From Chlorobiaceae bacterium (GTDB lineage: Bacteria > Bacteroidota > Chlorobiia > Chlorobiales > Chlorobiaceae), in assembly GCA_012972825.1 (NCBI GenBank), contig JABDHL010000003.1, positions 1 through 64,000 of the forward strand: a stretch of 64,000 nt of DNA. Direction: 5' to 3'. The notes below the pieces were generated by a model, which was not told the origin of the DNA, made no database searches, and saw only the letters and a program-made list of their open reading frames with translations. The translations under genes and the position numbers were made by a program. How positions within the stretch are numbered: position 1 is the first letter of the stretch; every line of letters starts with the position of its first letter. Of this stretch, positions 1-9,433 are shown in pieces.

Positions 1-2
1 CC

Positions 3-797
3 ATCATGAGCAATGTCATCACAAGCGGCGGACTGGTTGTAAATAACCCGCAAAACGAGAGGTTCAACTCCTATGAAGCGGGAGCGGTCTACACCACACC
101 GGGGAAAGAGCTGAAGCTCCAGGGCAACGTCTACTACACTCTCTGGAAAAACCAGGCTCAGACAGTGAACGTCACAAACGATGACGGCACTTCTGGTCAG
201 GTTTTTCTTAACGGCCTGAATTCCCGCTACTACGGTGCAGAATTTGAGGCCGCCTGGCAACCGTCAAGATTGTTCAAACTTGACGGATCAGCCTCATTCG
301 GCAACTGGATGTACACGAGCGATGTCAGCGGCGCTTATCTGAAAACTCCAACAGGCACACCAACACCCTACACCTATTATATCAACGGCCTGAAGATAGG
401 CGATGCCCCCCAGAGCCAGTTTTCGCTTGCCGGCACCATCTATCCGGTCGACAGGCTCTCGCTCCAGCTGGTATGGAAGCATTACGGCAATTATTTTTCA
501 TCATGGGATCCTTTCAGCCGGACAGCGCTTGAGAATGGAACGAGGCCTCAAAGCTGGCAGATTCCCGATTACAGCCTTTTCGACCTGCATGTTTCTTACC
601 GCCTGCCGCTGGGGACCAGGAAATCTGAGGTCAAGCTCTTTGCGCATGTCTTCAACCTGTTTAACACGGTCTATGTGCAGGATGCGGTGGATAATGCCAC
701 TTATGCGAAGTTCGATGGCAACCACAGTGCCGACGATGCTGGAGTATATCTTGGACTTCCAAGGACCTGGAATGCCGGTGTAGAGGTGACCTTCTGA
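3..797 (+). CDS. TonB-dependent outer-membrane receptor, C-terminal part (5' end outside window)
   Basis: About 264 codons of the C-terminal beta-barrel of a TonB-dependent receptor. The frame is already open at the window edge, so the ATG at 6 need not be the start; the plug domain and signal peptide should lie to the left. The sequence alternates polar and hydrophobic residues with aromatic girdles, has the late-barrel motif LFAHVFNLFNTVY typical of these receptors, and ends in Phe (GVEVTF), the usual outer-membrane assembly signature. The ligand cannot be read from this fragment. A strong inverted repeat follows the stop. Confidence 0.85.
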   Translation: MMSNVITSGGLVVNNPQNERFNSYEAGAVYTTPGKELKLQGNVYYTLWKNQAQTVNVTNDDGTSGQVFLNGLNSRYYGAEFEAAWQPSRLFKLDGSASFGNWMYTSDVSGAYLKTPTGTPTPYTYYINGLKIGDAPQSQFSLAGTIYPVDRLSLQLVWKHYGNYFSSWDPFSRTALENGTRPQSWQIPDYSLFDLHVSYRLPLGTRKSEVKLFAHVFNLFNTVYVQDAVDNATYAKFDGNHSADDAGVYLGLPRTWNAGVEVTF

Positions 798-817
798 GGA
801 ATAGTGGGAACGGGCAT

Positions 818-861
818 AAAAACAACACGAGGCAATGTATTTTGCGACTCGTGTTGTTTTT
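818..861. terminator. Bidirectional rho-independent terminator
   Basis: A perfect 14-bp inverted repeat (AAAAACAACACGAG at 818-831 with its complement at 848-861) around a 16-nt loop that can itself pair (GCAA/TTGC). A-rich on the left arm and T-rich on the right, it can end the receptor gene on the plus strand and also the minus-strand kdp transcript. Confidence 0.85.
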
Positions 862-1031
862 ATCGCATGTCAACAGAACAGCAATGGATGTCGGGATTAA
901 AAAAAACGGAAGGTACTTTGTCAGATAAACATTATCCCTTATCCTGAACAATTCACCTTGCCATCCCCACGCCAACCCCATCAATTATAAGTCCCATTGG
1001 TCACATCCGTACATAGCTCCTGTTCTTTTTC

Positions 1032-2705
1032 TCACTGTAACTGTTTGACCTTTTCTCTGACAAGAGCAGTTATCTCTTTCTTGTTTGTAGCACCAAGAAT
1101 CATATTGCGCCACTGACTTTCAGAAACCATTTTACTGATAAGTCCCAGCATTCTGATGTGACTGTTCGGGTCGGAAAGGGGAGAGAGCATCAGGAACATG
1201 ATGCGGGCTGTATTGCTTGATTCCTTGTCATAAATGCCGATTTTGTTGACTCCGATAACAATAACAGGCTTTTTAAGATTTTCAAGTCTTGCATGAGGAA
1301 TTGCAATCTCCTCCCCGAGAAAAGTTGCTCCCTGTTTTTCCCTTTCAAGCAGAGCACGTAATGCGCTTGTCTCGTCGATATCAGGGTCGGCAATGCAGCA
1401 TTCGTGTAACAGCTCGCGAAAGGCCTCTTCCTTTTCAATAACATTATCCCACAAGACGATCCTTGCATTCCTTACAGGTTCCTTCCATACCTGCTCCGGT
1501 TGGCGACCAAACCGAAGATTTTCCTTGATGCCGAAAAGGTTCGTGGCCGTCATTTTTTTTGTTTCGACAGCTCCCTCATCCCTTGTATCAAGGACAATAA
1601 CACTGATCCCCCGGCATTCGCTGATCAAGCGTTCAACAACGGTCTGCCGGCCTTGAATGCGATCCCACCAGGGAAGTTTTTTCCCTGAGTTCCCGATGAT
1701 AATGTGTCCGACCCGATACTCCCTGGCAAACTGCAGAATGGTTTTAATCACATCGTCTCCTTTGTAAGTAAAAACAGTGGCACCAAGCTGCTGTGCCAGT
1801 GCAAGAGTATTGGAAAGCATACGCTGAACCTTCGCATCAATATTGGTTGGGCTGTCGGAAAGGGTTTGCACATAGACCGCATACCAGTTTCTGTTGAGTC
1901 GTCCAGCTATGCGCGATGCATAACGCAGAATTGTTTCGCAGTTCTGTGTTTTTGAACTGAGGCATACCATCAGCTGATCAGGATTGGATGCAGATTCATC
2001 AGTAAGTTGGTTACGACGTTTTGCATCGAGCTTTGCTGCAAGTTCCCTCAGGGTCAGCTCCCGGAGCTGCTCAAGGTTTTCAGGTCTGAAAAAGTTGGAT
2101 AGGGCCGCTTCTGTTCGACCGGGGACATAAACCTTGCCTTCACTCAGGCGCTGCCGCAGATCATCGGTGGTAATATCGACATTGACGAGCTGGTCGGCCA
2201 GTGCAAGAATACGATCAGGCACCCGTTCCTTGACCTTGACACCGGTTGCATGCTCTACCGTTTCATAAAGACTTTCTATATGCTGGATGTTCAAGGTTGA
2301 AATCACATGAATTCCGGCGGCAAGAATTTCCTCAACATCTTCGTAGCGCTTGGAATTTCTGCTTCCGGGAACATTGGTATGCGCAAGTTCGTCGACCAGG
2401 ACAACGGAAGGATTGCGCTGAAGGATAGCATCAATATCCATTTCTGTAATTTCGATGCCACGGTACTGCAGACTTTTTCGCGGCATGATCTCGAGGCCTG
2501 AGAGAAGTGCTTCGGTTTCTTTCCGTTTATGGGTCTCTACAAGACCGACAACAACATCGATGCCATTATCCTTCAGGCGCTTTGCTTCCTGCAGCATCTG
2601 CCAGGTTTTCCCCACTCCGGCGCAGTATCCGACATAGATCTTGAGTTTACCCTGTTGCGACTGCTGGATGAGACGCAAAAAACTGTCTGCCCTGTTGGTA
2701 TCCAT
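1032..2705 (-). CDS. KdpD-like sensor without kinase: KdpD N-domain + USP + PTS EIIA
   Basis: 557 residues. Residues 1-210 are the KdpD N-terminal domain with Walker A GYCAGVGKT (26-34), followed by VVLVDELAHTNVPGSRN around 101-117. Residues 245-375 are a universal-stress-protein domain (HIIIGNSG). From about 410 to the end there is a type-2 PTS EIIA domain (PtsN/FruA type) with the phospho-acceptor histidine 471 in GEEIAIPHAR. The transmembrane helices, GAF, HisKA and ATPase domains of a normal KdpD (about 890 residues) are absent. It is the last gene of the kdp unit, 32 bp after kdpC. In E. coli unphosphorylated EIIA-Ntr modulates KdpD; here the two are one chain. I infer that it passes a potassium or phosphorylation signal to the separate kinase at 7364-9196. 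Domain identity is strong; function is inferred. Confidence 0.9.
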   Translation of the reverse strand: MDTNRADSFLRLIQQSQQGKLKIYVGYCAGVGKTWQMLQEAKRLKDNGIDVVVGLVETHKRKETEALLSGLEIMPRKSLQYRGIEITEMDIDAILQRNPSVVLVDELAHTNVPGSRNSKRYEDVEEILAAGIHVISTLNIQHIESLYETVEHATGVKVKERVPDRILALADQLVNVDITTDDLRQRLSEGKVYVPGRTEAALSNFFRPENLEQLRELTLRELAAKLDAKRRNQLTDESASNPDQLMVCLSSKTQNCETILRYASRIAGRLNRNWYAVYVQTLSDSPTNIDAKVQRMLSNTLALAQQLGATVFTYKGDDVIKTILQFAREYRVGHIIIGNSGKKLPWWDRIQGRQTVVERLISECRGISVIVLDTRDEGAVETKKMTATNLFGIKENLRFGRQPEQVWKEPVRNARIVLWDNVIEKEEAFRELLHECCIADPDIDETSALRALLEREKQGATFLGEEIAIPHARLENLKKPVIVIGVNKIGIYDKESSNTARIMFLMLSPLSDPNSHIRMLGLISKMVSESQWRNMILGATNKKEITALVREKVKQLQ

Positions 2706-2737
2706 AGTCTTCTCTTGATTCTGCTCTATTGGCTGAA

Positions 2738-3325
2738 TTATTTCTGCAGACGGTCCAGCGACCTGTTGAGCTGGAGTACATTGATCACCGATTCGTTTAA
2801 TAACGGGATGGAGCTTTTTCCACTTCCCGGAGAATTGATAACCGCCATGACCTGATCGATAGACAGGCCCCTTGCCTGCGCCACTCTCGGTACCTGAAAT
2901 CTGGCAGCGGCAAAAGATATGTGAGGGTCAAGACCACTGCCTGAAGCAGTAACAAGATCAGCAGGAATTTTCTCCCCTTTCTTCAGTGCAAATGGAGGAA
3001 GCAGTTTTTCTGTTTTCTGTCGCATTGCCAATGATGCTGGTGAAATATTGCTTGCGCCTGCACTGGCAGCGTTCCATGAGACAGCCGATGGACGGGGCCA
3101 GAAATATTTAGGCTGCTTAAACTGCTGCCCGATAAGATCACTGCCGACAACCTCCCCTTTTTCAGAACGGATAAGGGAGCCGGATGAGGAGTAGGGCACA
3201 ACCTGACCGGCAAGAAGAATAATAACAGTATAGAGCCCACTGCATATAACTACTGTTATAGGAAGAAGACGAAGTGATACGGCCAATTGTCGGGTGATAT
3301 CACCGAATGATAGTGTTGTTTTCAT
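2738..3325 (-). CDS. kdpC: Potassium-transporting ATPase subunit C
   Basis: 195 residues, the normal KdpC length. One N-terminal transmembrane helix (about 20-40, ITVVICSGLYTVIILLAG) is followed by a periplasmic/extracytoplasmic domain with family motifs YFWPRPSA, ASGSGLDPHIS and VNVLQLNRSL near the C-terminus. KdpC holds the KdpA-KdpB complex together and is needed for high-affinity K+ uptake. It lies 17 bp after kdpB in the same operon. Confidence 0.95.
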   Translation of the reverse strand: MKTTLSFGDITRQLAVSLRLLPITVVICSGLYTVIILLAGQVVPYSSSGSLIRSEKGEVVGSDLIGQQFKQPKYFWPRPSAVSWNAASAGASNISPASLAMRQKTEKLLPPFALKKGEKIPADLVTASGSGLDPHISFAAARFQVPRVAQARGLSIDQVMAVINSPGSGKSSIPLLNESVINVLQLNRSLDRLQK

Positions 3326-3342
3326 AGGAGTAACACGTTTGT

Positions 3343-5427
3343 TTATACAAGACCGGTTAAAGCAATAAGCATGTCAATAAGCTTGATACCTGCAAATGGC
3401 ACAATTACTCCACCAAGACCATAGATGATCAGGTTTTTTCGAAGTGTGGCATCAGCTCCCATCGGACGGTATTTGACACCCTTTATCGCAATAGGTATCA
3501 ACAGGGGGATGATGATGGCATTAAAAATCAACGACGATAGAATTGCGCTTTCCGGTGTTGCCAGATGCATGATGTTCAGCACGGCGAGTCCTGGTATTGC
3601 CAGAACAAACATGGCGGGAATAATTGCAAAATACTTGGCGACATCGTTGGCGATAGAAAATGTGGTCAATGCGCCGCGAGTCATAAGCAGCTGTTTTCCA
3701 ATCTCGATTATCTCAATGAGTTTTGTCGGATCACTGTCAAGATCAACCATATTGCCAGCCTCCTTAGCTGCCTGGGTGCCGGAGTTCATGGCAACGCCGA
3801 TATCAGCCTGTGCAAGAGCAGGTGCATCATTTGTGCCATCGCCCATCATGGCAAGCAGCCTTCCGCCCTGCTGTTCCTTTCGGATATACGCCAGCTTGTC
3901 TTCAGGACGTGCTTCAGCGATATAATCATCGACACCGGCCTGAGCGGCTATGGCACCTGCTGTCAGGGGGTTGTCCCCCGTCACCATGACAACACGCAGG
4001 CCCATGGCTCGAAGCCTCGCAAATCGTTCGGAGATGCCGGCCTTAAGAATATCCGACAAGGCAATAACACCAAGAAGTTCTTTTCCATCAGCAACAGCAA
4101 TAGGGGTCATCCCTTTGCGGGCAACGTCATCAACCATTCCCTGCATCTTTTCAGAAACATTGCCTCCCAGATTTTTACAATAGTTTATAAGGGTATCCGG
4201 CGCCCCCTTACGCAAACTCTGACCATTGGGAAAATCAATGCCGCTCATTCGGGATTGTGCGGAAAACGGCACAACTGTTCCATTACTATCTTCGACGCCT
4301 TTGATCCCAAGCGTTTTTTCAGCCAGGGTAATAATGGACTTTCCTTCAGGAGTCTGGTCGCCGAATGAAGCCTTCATTGCCACTGTCGCAAGACGCTCCC
4401 TGCTGATCCCCGGAAGCGGGAAATAATCCGTTGCCTGGCGGTTGCCGATCGTAATAGTTCCGGTTTTGTCGAGCAGCAAGGTATCAATATCACCTGCGAG
4501 TTCCACAGCTTTGCCGCTCTTTGCCAGTACATTGGCCGACAGCGCACGGTCCATCCCTGCAATCCCAATGGCAGAAAGCAACGCGCCGATAGTTGTCGGA
4601 ATAAGGCAGACAAGAAGAGCAACAAGAGTGGGAACAGGAAGTGTTATCCCAAAAAATTTCCCAATCGGCCAGAGAGTCCCTGTTACCAGTAAAAATGCCA
4701 GGGTCAATCCTGCAAGCGTTACCGTCAGCGCAAGTTCATTAGGCGTTTTCTGCCGGATTGCGCCTTCAACAAGAGCAATCATTTTATCAAGAAAAGAGTT
4801 TCCGGCTGATACGGAAATGCGCACAACAATCTGGTCCGAAAGAACTCTTGTTCCCCCGACGACACCCGACCGGTCACCGCCAGCCTCTCTCACTACTGGT
4901 GCCGATTCACCGGTAATAGCTGATTCATCAACCATTGCAGCCCCTTCAACAACCTCACCATCTCCAGGGATGGTTTCGCCTGTCAAAACAATCACCCGGT
5001 CACCTTCACAGAGCTGGTCAGAACTTACAGACTCCTCCTTGCCATCCTTTACCCTTCGGGCGACTGTATTCTGACGTGTCCGTTTGAGACTGTCCGTTTG
5101 CGCTTTGCCCCGGGCTTCAGCAAGGGCTTCAGCAAAATTTGAAAACATTACGGTAAGCCATAGAATGATCATGACGGCAACCGTATAGAGCTGGTGCGGA
5201 GCTCCTGTCGTTGCATTCAAAACAGCAACAAGCGTTGTCAGCACTGCTCCTGCTTCGGTTACAAACATGACAGGATTTTTTACCATAGCTCGTGGATCAA
5301 GCATTACTAATGATCGGCTCAAAGCACTCAGAACAAGCTTTTTTTCAAAAATTGAGGATGTTCTTGACTGCCGGCGCTCAGATTTTGCCTGATCATAGAT
5401 ATTCGGCAAGGGATTCGTTTTCATCAT
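3343..5427 (-). CDS. kdpB: Potassium-transporting P-type ATPase, catalytic subunit B
   Basis: 694 residues, full length for KdpB. The phosphorylation motif DKTGT is at 320-324, the actuator loop TGES at 172-175, and the hinge [12 protein letters not shown] near 530. Membrane helices lie around 55-100, 230-290 and in the C-terminal part. It hydrolyses ATP to drive K+ through KdpA. The serine of TGES is the residue phosphorylated to inhibit KdpFABC at high K+ in E. coli, and it is conserved here. The start ATG (5427) is chosen from family length; it follows kdpA by 34 bp. Confidence 0.97.
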   Translation of the reverse strand: MMKTNPLPNIYDQAKSERRQSRTSSIFEKKLVLSALSRSLVMLDPRAMVKNPVMFVTEAGAVLTTLVAVLNATTGAPHQLYTVAVMIILWLTVMFSNFAEALAEARGKAQTDSLKRTRQNTVARRVKDGKEESVSSDQLCEGDRVIVLTGETIPGDGEVVEGAAMVDESAITGESAPVVREAGGDRSGVVGGTRVLSDQIVVRISVSAGNSFLDKMIALVEGAIRQKTPNELALTVTLAGLTLAFLLVTGTLWPIGKFFGITLPVPTLVALLVCLIPTTIGALLSAIGIAGMDRALSANVLAKSGKAVELAGDIDTLLLDKTGTITIGNRQATDYFPLPGISRERLATVAMKASFGDQTPEGKSIITLAEKTLGIKGVEDSNGTVVPFSAQSRMSGIDFPNGQSLRKGAPDTLINYCKNLGGNVSEKMQGMVDDVARKGMTPIAVADGKELLGVIALSDILKAGISERFARLRAMGLRVVMVTGDNPLTAGAIAAQAGVDDYIAEARPEDKLAYIRKEQQGGRLLAMMGDGTNDAPALAQADIGVAMNSGTQAAKEAGNMVDLDSDPTKLIEIIEIGKQLLMTRGALTTFSIANDVAKYFAIIPAMFVLAIPGLAVLNIMHLATPESAILSSLIFNAIIIPLLIPIAIKGVKYRPMGADATLRKNLIIYGLGGVIVPFAGIKLIDMLIALTGLV

Positions 5428-5461
5428 GTTGTATTTGTTAATTCTTAGAAAACTTCATGGT

Positions 5462-7132
5462 TCAATGAATGATTGCTGTAAGATGATCAGCCACAGGGCC
5501 AAGAACTGCTACAGGTAAAAAGAGAAGTGCGCTGATAAAGACCACGCTCCCCAAAATAATGATTCCAAAAAGCAGGGTATCGGTTCTGAATGTTCCCGCT
5601 GTTACCGGAACAGGCTTCTTAGCCGCAAGCGAACCGGCAATGGCAAGAGGCAGAATGATAGGGATATAACGAGCCAGCAGCATTACAATACCGGTAGCTA
5701 TGTTCCAGGGAATGCTGCTGTTGCCGAGCCCTGCAAAACCAGACCCGTTATTGGCTGCCGAAGACGAAAACTCATAAAGAATCTCTGTAAATCCGTGTGC
5801 TCCGGGATTGCCGACAGTGGCAGCACCTAAGGGAGTGGCAGCAAAGAGTGCAGTCCCTCCAAGGATCAGGGCAGGATGAACCAGCAGGGTAAGCAGCGCA
5901 AGCGTCATTTCAGGGGTCTCAACCTTTCGTCCGAAATATTCCGGTGTTCGGCCAACCATCATCCCGCAGATAAAAACTCCGACAATGATAAACACAAACA
6001 TATTGATCAGGCCAACCCCGACACCGCCGAAAACAACATTCAGCCACATCCCGACAAGTGGAACAAGACCGGTGAGCGGGTTAAGACTGTCGTGCATGCA
6101 GTTGACCGAGCCATTGCTGGTAGCCGTCGTTACTGCTGCCCAGAGAGCACCAGCACCTGAACCAAAGCGAAGCTCCTTGCCTTCAAGATTTGAAACCACC
6201 TCGACTGGCAGGCTGGACAGAGCCGCTGCAGGAGCACTTTCAAGCCAGACTGCCGCGCCGGCTTTCAAAACAAGCAGTGCCATCATGACCGAAAAAATCA
6301 CAACAGCATCGCGCATGCGCCCTGTTATGCGTCCAAACATCCAGACGGTTGCCATTGGGATCAGGACAATACAAATGCATTCCAGAATATTGGTAAAGAA
6401 AGAAGGGTTTTCGAAAGGATGAGCTGAATTTGGCCCGAACCATCCACCTCCATTGGTACCAAGCTGTTTAATTGCCTCCATGGCAGCAACAGGGCCTCGG
6501 GCTATGGTTTGCGTTGCATGCTCAAGGGTATGGGCTATTGCAGCACCTTCCATAGTCATTGGAACTCCTCCGGCAACAAGAAGCAAGGCAACAAAGAGCG
6601 CAAGCGGCAGAAGAACAAAAAAAGTAGTCCGCAACAGGTCGCTGTAAAAATTACCAACCGTTTTTTTCCCTCCGAGCGCTCTTGCAAGCGCTGCGAGCAC
6701 GGCAATCCCGGTAGCCGCTGAAACAAACTGCAGCCACATCAACCCGAACACTTGGGAGAAATAGCTCATGGCAGCCTCACCGGAATAGTGCTGGAGGTTG
6801 GTATTCGTTACAAACGAGGCCACAGTATTAAAGATAAGGCTTGTCTCAAGCGGCCCGGTTTTATCGGGATTCAGCGGAAGCCACTGCTGCAGGGCAAGGA
6901 CGATTGCTGCAAAAGCAAACATCGCCACGTTGAAGATCATCATCGAAATGAGATAGCGCTTCCACTCCTGCTCTTCAACAACAGCCTCACCCCCTGTTTT
7001 TCTTAAGATCCCTGCAGTCCAGCGTCCATAACCAGACTCCTTGGCAGGGTCAATCAGTCGGGTCATAGCAAACCCGAGAGGCCACGACAGCAGGGCAGGA
7101 ACAATCAGTACCAAAACAAATAGCAGTAACAT
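5462..7132 (-). CDS. kdpA: Potassium-transporting ATPase, channel-like subunit A
   Basis: 556 residues with ten or so hydrophobic segments, the normal KdpA size. The four selectivity-filter loops are visible: TSFVTNTNLQHYSGE, GTNGGGWFGPNSAHPFENP, TATSNGSVNC and FSSSAANNGSGFAGL. It binds and conducts K+ across the inner membrane as part of KdpFABC. It follows kdpF by 12 bp. Confidence 0.97.
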   Translation of the reverse strand: MLLLFVLVLIVPALLSWPLGFAMTRLIDPAKESGYGRWTAGILRKTGGEAVVEEQEWKRYLISMMIFNVAMFAFAAIVLALQQWLPLNPDKTGPLETSLIFNTVASFVTNTNLQHYSGEAAMSYFSQVFGLMWLQFVSAATGIAVLAALARALGGKKTVGNFYSDLLRTTFFVLLPLALFVALLLVAGGVPMTMEGAAIAHTLEHATQTIARGPVAAMEAIKQLGTNGGGWFGPNSAHPFENPSFFTNILECICIVLIPMATVWMFGRITGRMRDAVVIFSVMMALLVLKAGAAVWLESAPAAALSSLPVEVVSNLEGKELRFGSGAGALWAAVTTATSNGSVNCMHDSLNPLTGLVPLVGMWLNVVFGGVGVGLINMFVFIIVGVFICGMMVGRTPEYFGRKVETPEMTLALLTLLVHPALILGGTALFAATPLGAATVGNPGAHGFTEILYEFSSSAANNGSGFAGLGNSSIPWNIATGIVMLLARYIPIILPLAIAGSLAAKKPVPVTAGTFRTDTLLFGIIILGSVVFISALLFLPVAVLGPVADHLTAIIH

Positions 7133-7144
7133 AACGTAATGGGT

Positions 7145-7225
7145 TTAAAATTTTTCAGGTTTGACAATGGCATAGACCAGATAAACCATGCAGCCGAAAA
7201 CTGTTAACAAGACAATGACATCCAT
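7145..7225 (-). CDS. kdpF: KdpF small membrane subunit
   Basis: A 26-residue peptide, MDVIVLLTVFGC followed by MVYLVYAIVKPEKF, with one transmembrane segment. The ending YLVYAIVKPEKF matches the KdpF hallmark (YxVYALxxPExF). It has a good ribosome site (GAGGAGG nine bases before ATG) that lies inside the last codons of the upstream small ORF, so the two are probably translationally coupled. KdpF stabilises the KdpABC complex. It is easily missed by gene callers because of its size. Confidence 0.9.
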   Translation of the reverse strand: MDVIVLLTVFGCMVYLVYAIVKPEKF

Positions 7226-7230
7226 GTGTT

Positions 7231-7329
7231 TTAGCCTCCTCTATGAAGAATTATGCCTGCCATTCCGGCAAGCCCTGCCAGAAGCAGAAAAATAAGTATA
7301 CCGACAAACAGGTAATGATAAACGCTCAT
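7231..7329 (-). CDS. 32-residue single-pass membrane peptide ahead of kdpF
   Basis: The peptide starts MSVYHYLFVGILIFLLLAG and ends LHRGG. It is one hydrophobic helix with a charged end, preceded by a strong ribosome site (AAGGAGGAG, about eight bases from ATG). It does not carry the KdpF ending and is not a duplicate of kdpF, whose ribosome site it contains. Its position between the sensor kinase and kdpF, with only 5 bp to kdpF, suggests an accessory subunit or regulator of the pump. I do not know a named family for it. ATG 7329 is preferred to the longer upstream frame, which overlaps the kinase gene. Confidence 0.65.
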   Translation of the reverse strand: MSVYHYLFVGILIFLLLAGLAGMAGIILHRGG

Positions 7330-7363
7330 GATGGCTCTCCTCCTTTTATGACAGTAACCGGAC

Positions 7364-9196
7364 TTACGATGTATTCTTTTGCATGGGAATGGTAAACCAG
7401 AAAACAGATCCTTTTTCCGAAATGCTTTCAGCTCCGACTTTTCCGCCATGAGCCTCTATGATTTCCTTGACAATGGACAGTCCGAGGCCGATGCCACTCT
7501 TCTCCTCCTGACCGGGAACCCTGTAAAACTGTTCAAAAAGGTGTTCAATATGTTCCGATGCAATGCCGGCTCCAGTATCAGCAATAGAAAACTTTATGTT
7601 TCCCAGTTCTTCAGATGCACTGACTGTTACTGTTCCCCCCGGTGAGGTAAAACGCAGTGCATTCGATAGAAGATTGGCATACACATGCCGGAGACTGTCC
7701 TTATCTGCGAGAATTTCAGGCAATCCTTCAATCGTTGCGTTCACAATGGAAACTCCCTTATCACGGGCAGCAATAAGAAACGGCTCGATTCCCTCAACAC
7801 TTATACGGAATGGAACAACGGGAGTAAAATTCAGATGGGCCTTTCCGGATTCAATCCTGTTGATATCCAGGAGGTCATCAAGAATATGGACAAGACGTTC
7901 GGTTTCTTCCCGTGCGGCAAAAAGCAGATCTTCCTGTTTCTCATTCAGCTGACCGACGCGCTCTTCCAGCAGAAGATGAATAGACATCCTCAGTGAGGTC
8001 AACGGAGTTCTCAGTTGATGTGAAACCGTGGAAATAACGCTGTGTTTCAGTTCCAGCTGTTCATGCAGCTGCGTAACATCCTTTAAAATCAATGCCGTCC
8101 CGGCAAACTCATCACTCGCCATTCCTGCAGGAACAGGCACTGCCATTGGTTGAAAAAAATACTCCTGATTTCCGGCAAAATGCTGGACAAACCCGTTTGA
8201 CTCCCTGTATTCAGCAGCCGATCCTTGTCGAAGAGCTTTCTGCAGCAAAGCGGTCAGCCATTCATAACCAAGATCACGAGCATTAACCCCTTTCTTCAGA
8301 CCGAAATAATGATCTGCACTCTCAGTTGATACCTCAACAATGCCGTTAAGGTCAAGCACAGCTATCGGTGTAGGCAGTACCTTAAACACCTCCTGAGTAA
8401 CTCTGCGCGTTCGAAGCAGGGTTTCCTGATCGCTTTTGCGCATTTTGCGGAGGGTTGCCGCCATTTCATTAAACGATTCTGATAGCTTTCCAATTTCATC
8501 GGTAGAATCGGTATCAATGACCAGTTCAAGGTTTCCTTTTCTGATTTCTTCAGCAGATGCAATCAGCTTTTTAAGAGGCATGAGTATCCATCGATGCGAC
8601 AGATAGCTGAACAGCACAGCAAAAACCGCGCTTGCAACTATTGCAGAAAGCATGATGTTATGCGCTGAAGCAGCCATGACCCTTGCACTGTTATTCGCCT
8701 CATTCATATTGGACTGGTTCATTTCCAGAACCTGACCTGACAGTTGCTTGATATTGCGAAAAAGGGGAAGGAGAGTCGAAAAGTAAGTGCGCTGTCTTTT
8801 GCTCAAAGAAAGAGATGGTTCGGTAACCTGCTTCACCACCCCGATGTATTCCGAGAACAGACTCCTGATCTGCAAAGCTTTCTGGCCTTCTCCAGGTAAA
8901 GTAATATTGCCAAGTTCTACGCCAAGAGCTTTGCGGAAGTTCAGTTCATGTTCCCGTATATTATTCATCCCTTCATCATAGTGGCCTGAAAAAGTGAAGA
9001 GTACACCGCTGTCGATTCGCTCAAGAGCCTCGGTCATATCCTGACAGGCAACAACACTGCGATAGTTCTGTTTGAGGATAACATCAATAGCACCTCCCAG
9101 TTGATCAATCTGGCGGATTGTAATCCAGCCCATGGCTGCAACAATAAGGAGCACTCCACTGAATCCAAGGACAAGTTTTTGTCGAATGCCAATCAT
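7364..9196 (-). CDS. Membrane sensor histidine kinase (KinB-like), probable partner of the AlgB-like regulator
   Basis: 610 residues. Transmembrane helix 1 is at 8-27, an extracytoplasmic four-helix-type sensor at 30-175, and transmembrane helix 2 at about 180-200. HAMP follows at 200-255 and a PAS domain at about 265-375. The HisKA phosphorylation site is H393 in VSTVSHQLRTPLTS-type context, and the ATPase domain ends with N, G1 (IADTGAGI) and G2 (GIGLGLSIVKEI) boxes. The architecture matches KinB. It heads the kdp gene run, 34 bp before the small membrane ORF, and lies beside a KdpD-like protein that lacks its own kinase. It is therefore the likely kinase for kdp control. The downstream receiver is probably the NtrC-type protein at 13161-14498. 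Confidence 0.9.
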   Translation of the reverse strand: MIGIRQKLVLGFSGVLLIVAAMGWITIRQIDQLGGAIDVILKQNYRSVVACQDMTEALERIDSGVLFTFSGHYDEGMNNIREHELNFRKALGVELGNITLPGEGQKALQIRSLFSEYIGVVKQVTEPSLSLSKRQRTYFSTLLPLFRNIKQLSGQVLEMNQSNMNEANNSARVMAASAHNIMLSAIVASAVFAVLFSYLSHRWILMPLKKLIASAEEIRKGNLELVIDTDSTDEIGKLSESFNEMAATLRKMRKSDQETLLRTRRVTQEVFKVLPTPIAVLDLNGIVEVSTESADHYFGLKKGVNARDLGYEWLTALLQKALRQGSAAEYRESNGFVQHFAGNQEYFFQPMAVPVPAGMASDEFAGTALILKDVTQLHEQLELKHSVISTVSHQLRTPLTSLRMSIHLLLEERVGQLNEKQEDLLFAAREETERLVHILDDLLDINRIESGKAHLNFTPVVPFRISVEGIEPFLIAARDKGVSIVNATIEGLPEILADKDSLRHVYANLLSNALRFTSPGGTVTVSASEELGNIKFSIADTGAGIASEHIEHLFEQFYRVPGQEEKSGIGLGLSIVKEIIEAHGGKVGAESISEKGSVFWFTIPMQKNTS

Positions 9197-9217
9197 AGTG
9201 ATTCCTCTTTTCTATTG

Positions 9218-9223
9218 ATTATA
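9218..9223 (-). promoter_or_regulatory. Possible -10 element of the sensor kinase gene
   Basis: The minus strand reads TTTGTATAATC about 25 bp before the kinase start, giving a perfect TATAAT. No convincing -35 lies 17 bp upstream, so this is tentative. It sits at the edge of the repeated segment R1. Confidence 0.3.
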
Positions 9224-9346
9224 CAAATAGTGTGCCGATTGATCTTGCCTGGATAAATCAAGGGAAAAACAGGGGAACAGGAAGAGTTACCTTGCAGAAA
9301 TCAAGGAAATACCCTTAAAAAAATTGCGTTTTGCAATGCGCAATCA
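9223..9346. repeat. Intergenic repeat copy R1
   Basis: About 124 bp aligning with 9718-9841 (R2). Both share runs such as GTGCCGATTG, ATAAATCAAGGGAAAAACAG, GAAATCAAGG and TTTTGCAATGC, and they look roughly three-quarters identical by eye. R1 lies just upstream of the sensor kinase; R2 lies just upstream of the Nif11-like gene. A third, shorter copy is at 13072-13131. Confidence 0.75.
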
Positions 9347-9433
9347 TGAGAAAAAAGAAGAGAATTATAGAAAAGCCTGACACAGTCTGTTCGAATACAT
9401 GGAAGTTTTTACAACCGTCAACGGAAGCATTCA

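Noticed and set aside
3425-4368. Long plus-strand ORFs opposite kdpB (166 and 267 codons)
   Set aside because: They are the shadow of kdpB, a complete and highly conserved gene on the minus strand; composition is not protein-like and no ribosome sites are present.
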